From assembly GCA_041393495.1 (NCBI GenBank), contig JAWKKA010000014.1, forward strand, positions 44,674 through 108,673: a stretch of 64,000 bases of DNA, given 5' to 3'. The position numbers and the translations under genes are program-made. The stretch comes from RHKX01 sp041393495 (lineage in GTDB: Bacteria; Actinomycetota; Thermoleophilia; Solirubrobacterales; 70-9). The notes below the pieces were generated by a model. That model searched no databases, had not been told where the DNA came from, and saw nothing but the letters and a program-made list of their open reading frames with translations. Shown piece after piece: positions 53,476-62,351 of the stretch (position 1 is its first letter; each line of letters begins with the position of its first letter).

Positions 53476-54291
53476 TCAGCGCTCGTCCGTGAACAGGTGC
53501 TCGCGGGTCCGCTCCTCGTCGGAGACGAGCGCCCGCACGGCGTCCTCGGGGTCCCGGGAGCGCATCAGCGACTCGCCGATCAGCACCGCGTCGACGCCGA
53601 TCCGCTCGAGCTCCTCGACCTGGTCGGGCGTCGTGTAGCCGGACTCGGCGACGACGGTGATCCCGGCCGGCACGTCGGTGATCAGCTCCGGCGTCGTCCG
53701 GGTGTCGACGCTGAGGTCGGAGAGGTTGCGGTTGTTGATGCCGATCACGTCGGGGTCGAGCTCGAGCGCGCGGCCGAGGTCGGACTCGTCGTGGACCTCG
53801 ACGAGGCAGTCGAGATCGAGGGAGGCCGCCTCGTCCCAGAGCAGGCGCAGGTCCTCGTCGGCCAGCGCCGCCGCGATCAGCAGCACCGCGTCGGCGCCGG
53901 CGAGCGAGGCCTCCCAGAGCTGGTAGGGATCGACGATGAAGTCCTTGCGGAGGATCGGCAGCGCCGACGCCGCGCGCGCCGCCTCGAGGTCGGCTAGCGA
54001 GCCGTGGAAGTTGGGCTCGTCGGTGAGGACCGAGATCGCCGCGGCGCCGCCGCGCTCGTAGGCGGCGACGGTCGCCGCGATGTCTGCGTCGGGCGCGATC
54101 AGGCCCGCCGATGGGGAGCCGCGCTTGAACTCGGCGATGACCGACAGCCCGGGCTGGACGAGCGCCTCCTTGAACGGCCGGTGGCCGCCGCGGTCGCCGA
54201 GCCGGGCGCGGAGCTGGTCGCCCGGGTTCTTCGCGCTGCGCTGGCGAACGCCGTCCCGCGCCGCGTCGACGAGCTGATCCAACCTGCTCAT
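53476..54291 (-). CDS. trpC: indole-3-glycerol-phosphate synthase
   Basis: A 271-residue TIM barrel that closes the indole ring. VIAEFKRGSPSAGLI carries the catalytic Lys and Ser-Pro-Ser, VLTDEPNFHGSL and ILRKDFIVDPYQ follow, and IGINNRNLSDLSVDT and ESGYTTPDQV complete the active site. Length is standard. Between trpD and htrA; the gap to trpD is 42 bases. Confidence 0.95.
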   Translation of the reverse strand: MSRLDQLVDAARDGVRQRSAKNPGDQLRARLGDRGGHRPFKEALVQPGLSVIAEFKRGSPSAGLIAPDADIAATVAAYERGGAAAISVLTDEPNFHGSLADLEAARAASALPILRKDFIVDPYQLWEASLAGADAVLLIAAALADEDLRLLWDEAASLDLDCLVEVHDESDLGRALELDPDVIGINNRNLSDLSVDTRTTPELITDVPAGITVVAESGYTTPDQVEELERIGVDAVLIGESLMRSRDPEDAVRALVSDEERTREHLFTDER

Positions 54292-54333
54292 CCGCTCGGG
54301 AGGCTACCGATCCGCGGGTCCGCTGCCGAGCGC

Positions 54334-55365
54334 TCAGCCGTCACGGCCGGAGCCTCGCATCTCGACGAGTCGCCGGAGGACGTCGGCGGCGGCCCCGGAG
54401 TCGATCGCGTCACGGGCGGCGGCGACGCCGGCGGCGAGGTCGTCGGCGACGCCGCCGACGTAGATCGCCGCGCCGGCGTTGAGCACCGCGATGTCGGCGG
54501 TCGGGCCCGCCTCCCCGGCGAGGATCGCCCGCGCCGTCGCCGCATTGTCGGCCGGCTCGCCGCCGGCGATCGCCTCGATGCCGGCCGCATCGATCCCGAG
54601 CTCGCCCGGCTCGACGAACCACTCGCTCGTCCCGCCGTCCGCGACCTCGATCACGCGCGTCCGGCCCGAGATCGAGATCTCGTCGAGGCCGTCGTCGGCG
54701 GTGACGACCAGCGCGTGCTCGCAGCCGAGGCCCGCCAGCGCCTCGGCGATCGTCTCCTGGTAGTGGCGGTCGGAGACGCCGAGGAGCTGCCTCGTCGCTC
54801 CGGCCGGGTTCGTGAGCGGCCCGAGGAAGTTGAAGATCGTCCGCACCGCGAGCTCGCGGCGGACCGGCATGACGTGCTTCATCGCGCTGTGATGGGCGGG
54901 CGCGAACATGAACCCGAACCCGGTCTGCCGGATCGCCTCGCCGACCTCCCCGGGCGACAGCACGATCTCGACGCCGAGGGCCTCGAGCATGTCGGCCGAG
55001 CCCGACCGCGAGGTGCTCGAGCGATTCCCGTGCTTAGCCACCGCACATCCGGCGCCGGCCGCGATCAGCGCCGCCGTGGTGGAGACGTTGAAGGTCGTGG
55101 GCCCGCCGCCGGTGCCGGCGGTGTCGACGAGGTCGTCGCGGCCGGTCTCGACGTGGGATGCAAGCCCCCGCATCGTCCGGGCGAGGCCGATCAGCTCCGG
55201 GACGGTCTCGCCCTTGGCGCGCAGGGCGACCAGGAAGGCGCCGGTCTGGACCTCGCCGGCGCGACCCTCCATGATCTCGGCGAGGACGGCCGAGGCGTGG
55301 TCGGCCGTGAGGTGCTCGCCGGCGCAGACGGCGTCGATGGCGCGGGTCAGGATCTCGTTCGGCAT
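54334..55365 (-). CDS. trpD: anthranilate phosphoribosyltransferase
   Basis: A 343-residue enzyme joining anthranilate and PRPP. DTAGTGGGPTTFNVST is the PRPP loop (about 84-99), KHGNRSSTSRSGSADMLEALG and MKHVMPVRRELAVRTIFNFLGPLTNPA (in outline) are classic blocks. Starts with ATG at 55365, 18 bases after trpG. Confidence 0.96.
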   Translation of the reverse strand: MPNEILTRAIDAVCAGEHLTADHASAVLAEIMEGRAGEVQTGAFLVALRAKGETVPELIGLARTMRGLASHVETGRDDLVDTAGTGGGPTTFNVSTTAALIAAGAGCAVAKHGNRSSTSRSGSADMLEALGVEIVLSPGEVGEAIRQTGFGFMFAPAHHSAMKHVMPVRRELAVRTIFNFLGPLTNPAGATRQLLGVSDRHYQETIAEALAGLGCEHALVVTADDGLDEISISGRTRVIEVADGGTSEWFVEPGELGIDAAGIEAIAGGEPADNAATARAILAGEAGPTADIAVLNAGAAIYVGGVADDLAAGVAAARDAIDSGAAADVLRRLVEMRGSGRDG

Positions 55366-55383
55366 CGTCGGCCTCGGAGCGCG

Positions 55384-55965
55384 TCAGTCTGCCACGGCGG
55401 CGCCCGCGACGCCGAGGAAGTTGGCGAGGATCCGCTTGCCGTCCGGCGTCAGCACCGACTCGGGGTGGAACTGGACGCCCTCGGCCGGCAGCTCGCGATG
55501 GCGGACCGCCATGACCACCTCGCCGAGGGATGCGGAGCGCTCGAGCGCCTCCGGCAGCGCCGGGTCGGCGACCAGCGAGTGGTAGCGGCCGACCGTGAGC
55601 GGGCTCGGCAGCCCCGCGAACAGCGTCCGGCCGTCGTGGTCGATCGCCGCGTCCTTGCCGTGGATCGGCTCGCCACGGACCACCCGACCGCCGAACGCCT
55701 CGACCAGCGACTGGTGCCCGAGGCAGACGCCGAGGGTCGCGACGCCCGCCTCGGGGAAGCGGCGCGACGCCTCGACGGAGATCCCGGCCTCCGCCGGGGT
55801 GCAGGGTCCCGGCGAGATCACGAGGCGATCGGGGTCGCGGGCGAGGAGCTCATCGACCGTCGCCGCATCGTTGCGGACGACCTCGACCCGGGCGCCGAGC
55901 TCGCCCAGGTACTGGACGAGGTTGTAGGTGAAGGAGTCGTAGTTGTCGATGACGAGGACGTTCAT
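55384..55965 (-). CDS. trpG: anthranilate synthase glutaminase subunit
   Basis: A 193-residue class I glutamine amidotransferase. MNVLVIDNYDSFTYNLVQYL starts the domain, ISPGPCTPAEAG is the oxyanion loop, GVCLGHQSLVEAFGG holds the catalytic Cys at about 78, and FHPESVLT the His/Glu pair. The ATG overlaps the trpE stop by 4 bases (ATGA). Confidence 0.95.
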   Translation of the reverse strand: MNVLVIDNYDSFTYNLVQYLGELGARVEVVRNDAATVDELLARDPDRLVISPGPCTPAEAGISVEASRRFPEAGVATLGVCLGHQSLVEAFGGRVVRGEPIHGKDAAIDHDGRTLFAGLPSPLTVGRYHSLVADPALPEALERSASLGEVVMAVRHRELPAEGVQFHPESVLTPDGKRILANFLGVAGAAVAD

Positions 55966-57476
55966 CCCCACTCCGGGTGCTCGACGGCGACGTCGACGGC
56001 GCGAAAGATCGCCTTCGCCTTCTGCAGCGACTCGCGGTACTCGTAGTCGGGCTCGGCGTCGGCGACGGTGCCGCCGCCGGCCTGCACGTGAGCGCGCCCG
56101 TCCTTGACGACGACCGTGCGGATGTGGATCGCGACATCGAGGTCGCCGCGGAAGTCGAGATAGCCGATCGCGCCGCCGTAGGAGCAGCGCTTGTGCGGCT
56201 CGAGCTCGTCGATGATCTGCATCGCCCGCACCTTCGGGGCGCCGGAGAGCGTTCCTGCCGGCAGCGCCGAGCGCAGCACGTCCATCGCCCCGAGGCCGTC
56301 GCGGAGGCGTCCCGAGATCCGGCTGACGATGTGGAGGACGTGGCTGTAGGTCTCGACCACCATCAGCTCGTCGACCGCCACGGTGCCGTACTCGCAGACG
56401 CGCCCGAGGTCGTTGCGGCCGAGGTCGACGAGCATCACGTGCTCGGCCCGCTCCTTCGGGTCGGCGAGGAGCTTCTCGGCGTTGGCGCGGTCCTCCTCCT
56501 CGTCGCCGCCGCGCGGGTAGGTCCCGGCGATCGGCCGGGTCTCGACCCGCCGGCCCGTGACCTTGACGAGGGGCTCGGGCGACGCCCCGGCGATCTCGAA
56601 GTCGCCGAAGTCGAGGAAGTACATGTAGGGGGACGGGTTGACGGCGCGCAGGCCGCGGTAGATCGAGAAGGCCTCGACCGGGCAGTCGGCCGTGAAGCGC
56701 TGCGAGGGCACGACCTGAAACGCGTCGCCGGCGCGCACGTACCCGACGATCCGGGCGACGTTCGCCTCGAACTGCTCGCGGGTCAGGTTCGACTCCCAGC
56801 CGACCTCGCCGTCGGCGTCGGCGGCGGCGGCGTCCGGCCGCGCTGCGACCGGGATCGGGCCGCGGAGCCGCTCGCGCGCCGCGGCGATCTGCGACCGGGC
56901 GCGCTCGTAGGCGGGGTCGACCCCGTCGTCGCCGACGAAGGCGAGGGCGATGATCGACACCTCGTGCTTGTGGTGGTCGAAGGCGACGATCAGCTCGCAG
57001 ACCATCAGCGCCAGGTCGGGGAGGCCGAGCGGGTCCGGGTTCGGGGCGCCGAGCGGCTCGACGGTGCGGACGAGGTCGTAGCCGAACAGGCCGACCGCGC
57101 CGCCGGCGAACGGCGCCTCGTCGGCGGCTGCGAGCTCGAAGCGGCCGAGCGCGGCGGCGACGGCTCCGTAGGGGTCCGGAGCCGGCGTCCGCCGGTCGGG
57201 CGTCGCGTCGGTATCGCGGCCGCCGTCCCACTCGAGCAGCTCGCCGTCGCGCCAGCGCAGCTCGAGTTGCGGGCTGAAGCCGAGGAACGAGTAGCGGCCG
57301 AGGCGCCCGCCCTGCTCGGCCGACTCGAGCAGGAAGCAGGGCCCCTCGCCGCGCAGCTTCAAGAAGGCGGAGACGGGCGTCTCGGTGTCCTCGACGAAGG
57401 TCTCGACGATCGGGACGACGTTGCCCTCGCCGGCGAGCTCGCGGGCGCGGTCGGATGTCGTGACGGTCGCGGCCAC
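55962..57476 (-). CDS. trpE: anthranilate synthase component I
   Basis: A 504-residue chorismate-using enzyme. LLESAEQGGRLGRYSFLGFSP near residue 55 is part of the Trp feedback site (LLES). The core has SPEPLVKVTGRRVETRPIAGT, DLGRNDLGRV, RSALPAGTLSGAPKVRAM and IDELEPHKRCSYGGAIGY, given in outline. GTG at 57476 is chosen, 5 bases after the hisIE stop. Likely feedback-inhibited by tryptophan; no leader peptide or attenuator is evident. Confidence 0.95.
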   Translation of the reverse strand: MAATVTTSDRARELAGEGNVVPIVETFVEDTETPVSAFLKLRGEGPCFLLESAEQGGRLGRYSFLGFSPQLELRWRDGELLEWDGGRDTDATPDRRTPAPDPYGAVAAALGRFELAAADEAPFAGGAVGLFGYDLVRTVEPLGAPNPDPLGLPDLALMVCELIVAFDHHKHEVSIIALAFVGDDGVDPAYERARSQIAAARERLRGPIPVAARPDAAAADADGEVGWESNLTREQFEANVARIVGYVRAGDAFQVVPSQRFTADCPVEAFSIYRGLRAVNPSPYMYFLDFGDFEIAGASPEPLVKVTGRRVETRPIAGTYPRGGDEEEDRANAEKLLADPKERAEHVMLVDLGRNDLGRVCEYGTVAVDELMVVETYSHVLHIVSRISGRLRDGLGAMDVLRSALPAGTLSGAPKVRAMQIIDELEPHKRCSYGGAIGYLDFRGDLDVAIHIRTVVVKDGRAHVQAGGGTVADAEPDYEYRESLQKAKAIFRAVDVAVEHPEWG

Positions 57477-57481
57477 CGGAC

Positions 57482-58099
57482 TCAGCCGCCGCCGCGACGG
57501 CGCTCGTTGAGGACCGCGAGGGCGTCCTCGACGCCGAGGCCGCGCGAGGCCAGCGCGACCTCGAGGTGGTAGATGAGGTCGGCCGCCTCCGCGGCGACCC
57601 GCTCGTCGGACTCGTCGGCGACGGCGCGGGTGACCTCGTCGGCCTCCTCGCGGACCTTCGCGCCGATCAGGTCGGGATCGTCGAGCAGGCGGGCCGTGTA
57701 GGAGCCCTCCGGGCGCTCGTCGCGGCGCGCGGCGATCGTCCGCTCGAGCGCCGCGAGTGCCTCGTGGGCGACCGGGCGCGGACCACCGTTCGCGGCGTTG
57801 TGAAAGCAGGTCCGCTCGCCGGTATGGCAGGCCGGCCCGGCGGGGTCGACGAGCGCCAGGACCGCGTCGGCGTCGCAGTCCCAGCGCAGCTCGCGGACCC
57901 GCTGGATGTTGCCGGAGCTCTCCCCCTTGTGCCAGAGCTCGCCCCGGGAGCGGCTCCAGAGATGCATCTCGCCGGTTGCGAGCGTCCGCTCGAGCGCCTC
58001 GGCGTTGACCCAGGCCAGCGTCAGCACCTCGCCGGTGGCGGCGTCCTGGATCACGCACGGGGCGAGCCCGCGCTCGTCGAAGGCGATCTCGTCGATCAC
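57482..58099 (-). CDS. hisI: bifunctional histidine biosynthesis protein HisIE
   Basis: A 205-residue fusion. Residues about 1-110 are phosphoribosyl-AMP cyclohydrolase (MHLWSRSRGELWHKGESSGN, WDCDADAVL with zinc/magnesium ligands, and PACHTGERTCFHN). Residues about 115-205 are phosphoribosyl-ATP pyrophosphatase (KVREEADEVTRAV and EAADLIYHLEVALASRG). It catalyses two early histidine steps. Placed ahead of trpE, it couples histidine and tryptophan genes on one transcript. Confidence 0.93.
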   Translation of the reverse strand: MIDEIAFDERGLAPCVIQDAATGEVLTLAWVNAEALERTLATGEMHLWSRSRGELWHKGESSGNIQRVRELRWDCDADAVLALVDPAGPACHTGERTCFHNAANGGPRPVAHEALAALERTIAARRDERPEGSYTARLLDDPDLIGAKVREEADEVTRAVADESDERVAAEAADLIYHLEVALASRGLGVEDALAVLNERRRGGG

Positions 58100-58141
58100 G
58101 GCCCGGAGTGTAGGCAGCGCCCCGACGGCCGCGGGCTCGCC

Positions 58142-60799
58142 CTAGCCCGTACGGGCCTCGTGCGATCGTGGGCGCGGCGCCCGGGGCGGTACGGGCTTGG
58201 CGCTGATCGGGGCTCGCTTCTGGATCTTCAGGCCGATGATCGGCACCCCGTCGCTCCAGGTCCCGATGTATCGGTGCTGCGGCGTGTCGCCGAGAGCGGT
58301 CGAGCACTGCTTCTTCTTCAGCGCGCAGCTCCTCAGGGCATCCCAGGCCTTCCAGCAGAAGCCCCAGTCGTAGGCATCGACCGGCCGGCCGCCTCCTCCG
58401 GCACAGACTCCATGCGGTGCCAGAAGCGCGGGCTTGCCGTGCCGGTCCACCGAGGTCAGAACGATGTCCTTGTTCGCCGCCGGGATCGAGGTGAGCTTCG
58501 GAAACAGCGAGTTGCAGCCATGGGTGGGCTTCTCGGAGATCGTGCCCGCGGCGCTCGCGTGGCATTCGACCAGGGTCCTCGACGGGATCCCGGCGAGCGA
58601 GTCGTCCAGGGCCGGCTCGTCGTCGCCGGTCAGGCCGCCGTCGTGCGGGTCCTCGAAGAAGATCGCCCGCGGAGCGGGCAGGCCGAGCGACGAATGGCGG
58701 TTCGCGAGGTTCGCGGTGATGATGCCCCCGAACGAGAAGCCGAAGTAGCTGGCCCTGGCGGTGTCGGGCTGAACGCGCTTTCCGGACGCCCGCAGGTACG
58801 CGAGCGCGCCCTTGATCCCGGCGGTGGCCGATTCCATGCAGGGCTCGATGTTGAACGGGCCCGCACAGGGCGTCGCGACGTCGGTCTGCCACCTCGGATA
58901 GATCACGACCGAGCCCTTTCGGACCGTGTGCCTGACCAGGGCCTCCATGCTCTCGTAACCCTCGTATTCCCCGTATCCATGCAGGATGATCGTGACCGGG
59001 GCCTTCTTCGGCTTCGGCTTGGTCGGCTCGAACACGTACCAGCCGTCGACGCCGGAGCCGCCCGAGGAGACGCGGAATCGGTGGGTGTAGTTGCTGCCGC
59101 CCGGCCCCGACTTCGGCTGGCGCGGCTGCGTGGGCCCGATCGCGCCCGGATTCGGTCCGGGCGGCTGCAGCGGCAGCACGTCGGTCTCCGGACAGGGCGT
59201 CTTCGTGCCGTTGTCGAGCGCGTCCTGAAGCGCCGGATAGTCGCCGGCGATCTGCTCTCGCGGCAGCCCATCCAGGGCGAGGACCGCATCACCGGCGGCG
59301 AGCACCTGCAAGCGCATCTGCCCGAAGTCGATCGCCTTGGCGCCGAAGACCGGGTCATAGAGCGACCACGGACCGGAGATCATGGCCAGGGTCGGCACGA
59401 GCCGCGGGTGAAACGCGTTGCCGAGGCCGCCCATCGAGCAGATCGGTGGCGCCTGATCCGGGTTCGGCACCCCCAGGCCCTTGAGGACCACGGTCCGCGG
59501 CAGGTCGCGTCGCTTCGCCGCGTCGATTGCCGCGGTTCGCAGCGCTTCGCTGTCGCCGGCCCCGAACAGGGCGGGGTCGGCGACGCCCGAGGGCTCGAGG
59601 TGGCGGTCAGCACCCTCGCCGACGGGGAGGATCTCCCGGGTCCCGAGGTGCTCGATCGCGAATCCGAACGCGGTCTTCTTCTTGTCGAGCGGATAGTGCC
59701 GGGGGCTCATCCCGTCGTTGCGGTACCCGTCATGGGCCGACGAGAAGACCAGCTCCAGCGTCCGTGGCCGGCAGCGCAAGGGGAGCTTCGCGTAGTAGCG
59801 GGCGAACGCCAGCATGCCGATGACGCCGTTCTCCTGGACCCACGAGGTGCCATCGGTGTTGGCCACCATGACCATCTTCTCCGCGCTCTTGCCGGGGAGC
59901 GTCGCGATCAGGTTGCGCGTCTTGCGGCGGGTGACCGTCGCCCGGACCGAGATCCGGGCCGAGGCGTCGTCTGCCGCGAGTGCCTTCAGTTGCTCGCCCT
60001 GGGCGCGGCCGACGAAGACCGCCGGCTGCCGGTAGAGCATCCCGACGTGCGGGTCGTAGTAGCCGCGGATGTCGCGGGCGGGGAGATCGAAGGCGAAGAT
60101 GACGCCGTTGGCGCCGGCCGCGCTCGCGTCCACCTGGTCCTCGTGGAGGTTCGGGCTCAGGTAGGGCCGGATGTAGTCGGTGTATCCCTCGAGGTCCGGC
60201 GACACGTAGAGGCCGAGCAGCGGCCGCAGCAACCCGAACGGGATCGAACCGGGCTCGAAGTCGCGGATGACGACCTTCCCGGCCGAGTTCGCGGCCGTTA
60301 TGTCCTCGCCGGGAGGCAGATAGACGAGCGGCCCGCCCTCCCCGCGATCCGACGTCGGCTTGGACCAGTGGACCGCGCCCGCGTCCGGAACCGAGACCGT
60401 CGAGCCCCCCGGCTTTCTGACCGTGATCGCTCCCGCCGCCCCGATGTCGAGCCCGCGGCCGTCCTTGCGGTGCGTCTTCGGAAGCCAGGCGTAGGGGCGG
60501 AAACGGGTCGAATCGACCTCCAGCCCGGCCCCTTCCGCCCGATCCTCGAGCCAGGCGATCGCCCGGTTGTGGGCGGCGCTGCCGAGGATCCGGGGGCCGA
60601 AGCGGTTGAACTGCGCCGTCAGCTCGCGCAGCTCGCGCTTGCCGGCGAGCTTGGCGGGATTCACCGCCTCGGGGCATGGCGCCGCCTCGGCGACCGCAGA
60701 CGTCGCGACGGTGGCGGTGCACATGGCGGCGATGACGAGCAGGGCGAGGCCGAGCGAAAGCGCCCGCCTGCCCTTGTCCTCCACGGTCTCCGACGACAT
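58142..60799 (-). CDS. exported two-domain protein: M28/PA-like region plus alpha/beta hydrolase
   Basis: An 885-residue exported protein from ATG at 60799, with GGAGG 5 bases upstream. A basic N-terminus and hydrophobic helix (about 12-35) form a signal. Residues about 45-370 resemble a PA-domain plus M28 peptidase scaffold (RILGSAAHNRAIAWLEDRAE; MVMVANTDGTSWVQENGVIG; LELVFSSAHDGYRNDG), but the usual metal His and Asp-Asp ligands are replaced. Residues about 590-770 are an alpha/beta hydrolase with ILHGYGEYEG oxyanion region and YFGFSFGGIITAN nucleophile elbow. Many Cys in the C-terminal part suggest disulfides. Function unknown; perhaps an exported esterase. Confidence 0.8.
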   Translation of the reverse strand: MSSETVEDKGRRALSLGLALLVIAAMCTATVATSAVAEAAPCPEAVNPAKLAGKRELRELTAQFNRFGPRILGSAAHNRAIAWLEDRAEGAGLEVDSTRFRPYAWLPKTHRKDGRGLDIGAAGAITVRKPGGSTVSVPDAGAVHWSKPTSDRGEGGPLVYLPPGEDITAANSAGKVVIRDFEPGSIPFGLLRPLLGLYVSPDLEGYTDYIRPYLSPNLHEDQVDASAAGANGVIFAFDLPARDIRGYYDPHVGMLYRQPAVFVGRAQGEQLKALAADDASARISVRATVTRRKTRNLIATLPGKSAEKMVMVANTDGTSWVQENGVIGMLAFARYYAKLPLRCRPRTLELVFSSAHDGYRNDGMSPRHYPLDKKKTAFGFAIEHLGTREILPVGEGADRHLEPSGVADPALFGAGDSEALRTAAIDAAKRRDLPRTVVLKGLGVPNPDQAPPICSMGGLGNAFHPRLVPTLAMISGPWSLYDPVFGAKAIDFGQMRLQVLAAGDAVLALDGLPREQIAGDYPALQDALDNGTKTPCPETDVLPLQPPGPNPGAIGPTQPRQPKSGPGGSNYTHRFRVSSGGSGVDGWYVFEPTKPKPKKAPVTIILHGYGEYEGYESMEALVRHTVRKGSVVIYPRWQTDVATPCAGPFNIEPCMESATAGIKGALAYLRASGKRVQPDTARASYFGFSFGGIITANLANRHSSLGLPAPRAIFFEDPHDGGLTGDDEPALDDSLAGIPSRTLVECHASAAGTISEKPTHGCNSLFPKLTSIPAANKDIVLTSVDRHGKPALLAPHGVCAGGGGRPVDAYDWGFCWKAWDALRSCALKKKQCSTALGDTPQHRYIGTWSDGVPIIGLKIQKRAPISAKPVPPRAPRPRSHEARTG

Positions 60800-60922
60800 C
60801 CAGTCCTCCGATGCAAGGCCGCGGATTGCGGCAGATCCCGGCACGACCGCACATTCTCGGTCTCCCTCCCGCCAATTGCGGAATCTATCCGCTCGTGGCC
60901 CGGGTTGCGTTCTGGCCTGACG

Positions 60923-61687
60923 CTACTCGCCGGTCTCCGGCGTCAGGTAGGCGCCGGAGAGCCCACCGTCGACGAGGAAGGTCGAGGCGGTCACGTACGA
61001 GCTCTCGTCGGAGGCGAGGAACAACGCCCCCTTGGCGATCTCCGACGCCTCGGCGAAGCGGCCCATCGGCAGGTGGACGAGGCGGCGGGCCGCCTTGCCG
61101 GGGTCGCTGGCGAACAGGTCCTGCAAAAGCGGCGTGTTGACCGGCCCCGGGCAGAGCGCGTTGACCCGGATCCCGCGCCGGGCGAACTCGACGCCGAGCT
61201 CGCGCGAGAGCGCCAGCACCGCGCCCTTCGAGGCGGTGTAGGAGACCTGCGAGACGGCCGCGCCCATCACCGCGACGAACGACGCGGTATTGATCACCGA
61301 GCCCCCCGACTCGTTGTCGAGCAGGTGCGGGATCCCGTGCTTGCAGCAGAGGAAGACGCTGCGCAGGTTGACGGCCTGGACCTTCTCGAACACCTCGACG
61401 CTGGTGTCGAGGATCGAGGCGTCCTCGGGCGGGTTGATCCCGGCATTGTTGAAGAGCACGTCGATCCTGCCGAAGCGCTCCCGCGCCTGCGCGTACATCC
61501 CCTCGACCTGGCCGGGATCGGTGACGTCGGCGACCAGGTTCAGCTCGCCGTTGGTGCTCTCGGCGAGGTCGACGCCGACGACGTGCGCGCCCTCGATCGC
61601 GAACAGCCGCGCCGCCTCGGCGCCGATCCCGCTCGCCGCGCCGGTGATCACGCAGACCTTGCCCTCGAGCCGCCCGGGTCGCTCCAT
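60923..61687 (-). CDS. short-chain dehydrogenase/reductase (3-oxoacyl reductase-like)
   Basis: A 254-residue classical SDR from ATG at 61687 (an upstream ATG would add ten residues). Cofactor motif ITGAASGIGAEAAR at about 14-27, NNAGINPP, catalytic NTASFVAVMG and YTASKGAV (Tyr/Lys), and PGPVNTPLL. VDLAESTN after the second strand suggests NAD(H). Ends VDGGLSGAYLTPETGE. Substrate unknown; no clear operon partner. Confidence 0.9.
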   Translation of the reverse strand: MERPGRLEGKVCVITGAASGIGAEAARLFAIEGAHVVGVDLAESTNGELNLVADVTDPGQVEGMYAQARERFGRIDVLFNNAGINPPEDASILDTSVEVFEKVQAVNLRSVFLCCKHGIPHLLDNESGGSVINTASFVAVMGAAVSQVSYTASKGAVLALSRELGVEFARRGIRVNALCPGPVNTPLLQDLFASDPGKAARRLVHLPMGRFAEASEIAKGALFLASDESSYVTASTFLVDGGLSGAYLTPETGE

Positions 61688-61816
61688 GGGCGGGCAAGCT
61701 ACCAGCGGCGGCATCATGGAGCGGCCGGACAGGGTCGCCGATCACGACGATCGGCGCGGACCGGCGGCTCCGCGGAACCGCGACCCGGAGTTCCGGTATC
61801 AGTTGCGGCCAAGCCG

Positions 61817-62350
61817 TTACTCGTCGACCAGCTCCGGCTCGCGCTCCGGCCTGTAGGTGGCGTTGAAGACGACGGCGGCCAGCCACCGCTTGAACGACTC
61901 GTTGTCGGTGAACATCTTGAACAGCTGCGCGTCGTCGTTGAGGACGCCGTTCATGGCCCGGCGCAGCGCCTGGTCGTGCTCGATCCGGGCGTTCTGGCGG
62001 TCGTTGTTGGCCATCGCGTTCCGGTAGGCGGGATCGCGGGCGACGGCGGCGGGAATCTGCTCGCTGATCAGCCGCTCGACCCGGTCGCGATCCTCCCACT
62101 CGACGTTGCCGAACTGGTCGTTGAAGGCCTTGATGATGTCGGAGAGCCGCTCCATCTCGTCCTCGGGATGAAAGCCGCCTCCGCCGCTGGGCACCGGCCC
62201 GATCTCGCCCTCGTCGTCGGCGAGAGCGATCTTCATCGTCTCCCGCTTCTCGGCCCGGTAGCTGTCCATGTCGATCGTCTCGAGGATCCCGCGGGCGAGG
62301 TCCTCCTCCTTCGGCGCGGGCAGCTTCGGGATCAGGAAGTCGGAGAAGAT
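61817..62350 (-). pseudogene. 3' fragment of a type I restriction subunit gene (hsdR remnant)
   Basis: The frame encodes only the C-terminal 170 or so residues of a type I restriction subunit: SDFLIPKLPAPKEEDLARGILETIDMDSYR, EDEMERLSDIIKAFNDQFGN, RVERLISEQIPAAV and KRWLAAVVFNATY are typical of the HsdR C-terminal segment (in outline). The DEAD helicase and nuclease domains are absent. The fragment joins directly to the end of hsdM, out of frame, at 62351-62352, so a deletion removed hsdS and most of hsdR. It cannot restrict DNA. Confidence 0.8.
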
Positions 62351-62351
62351 C

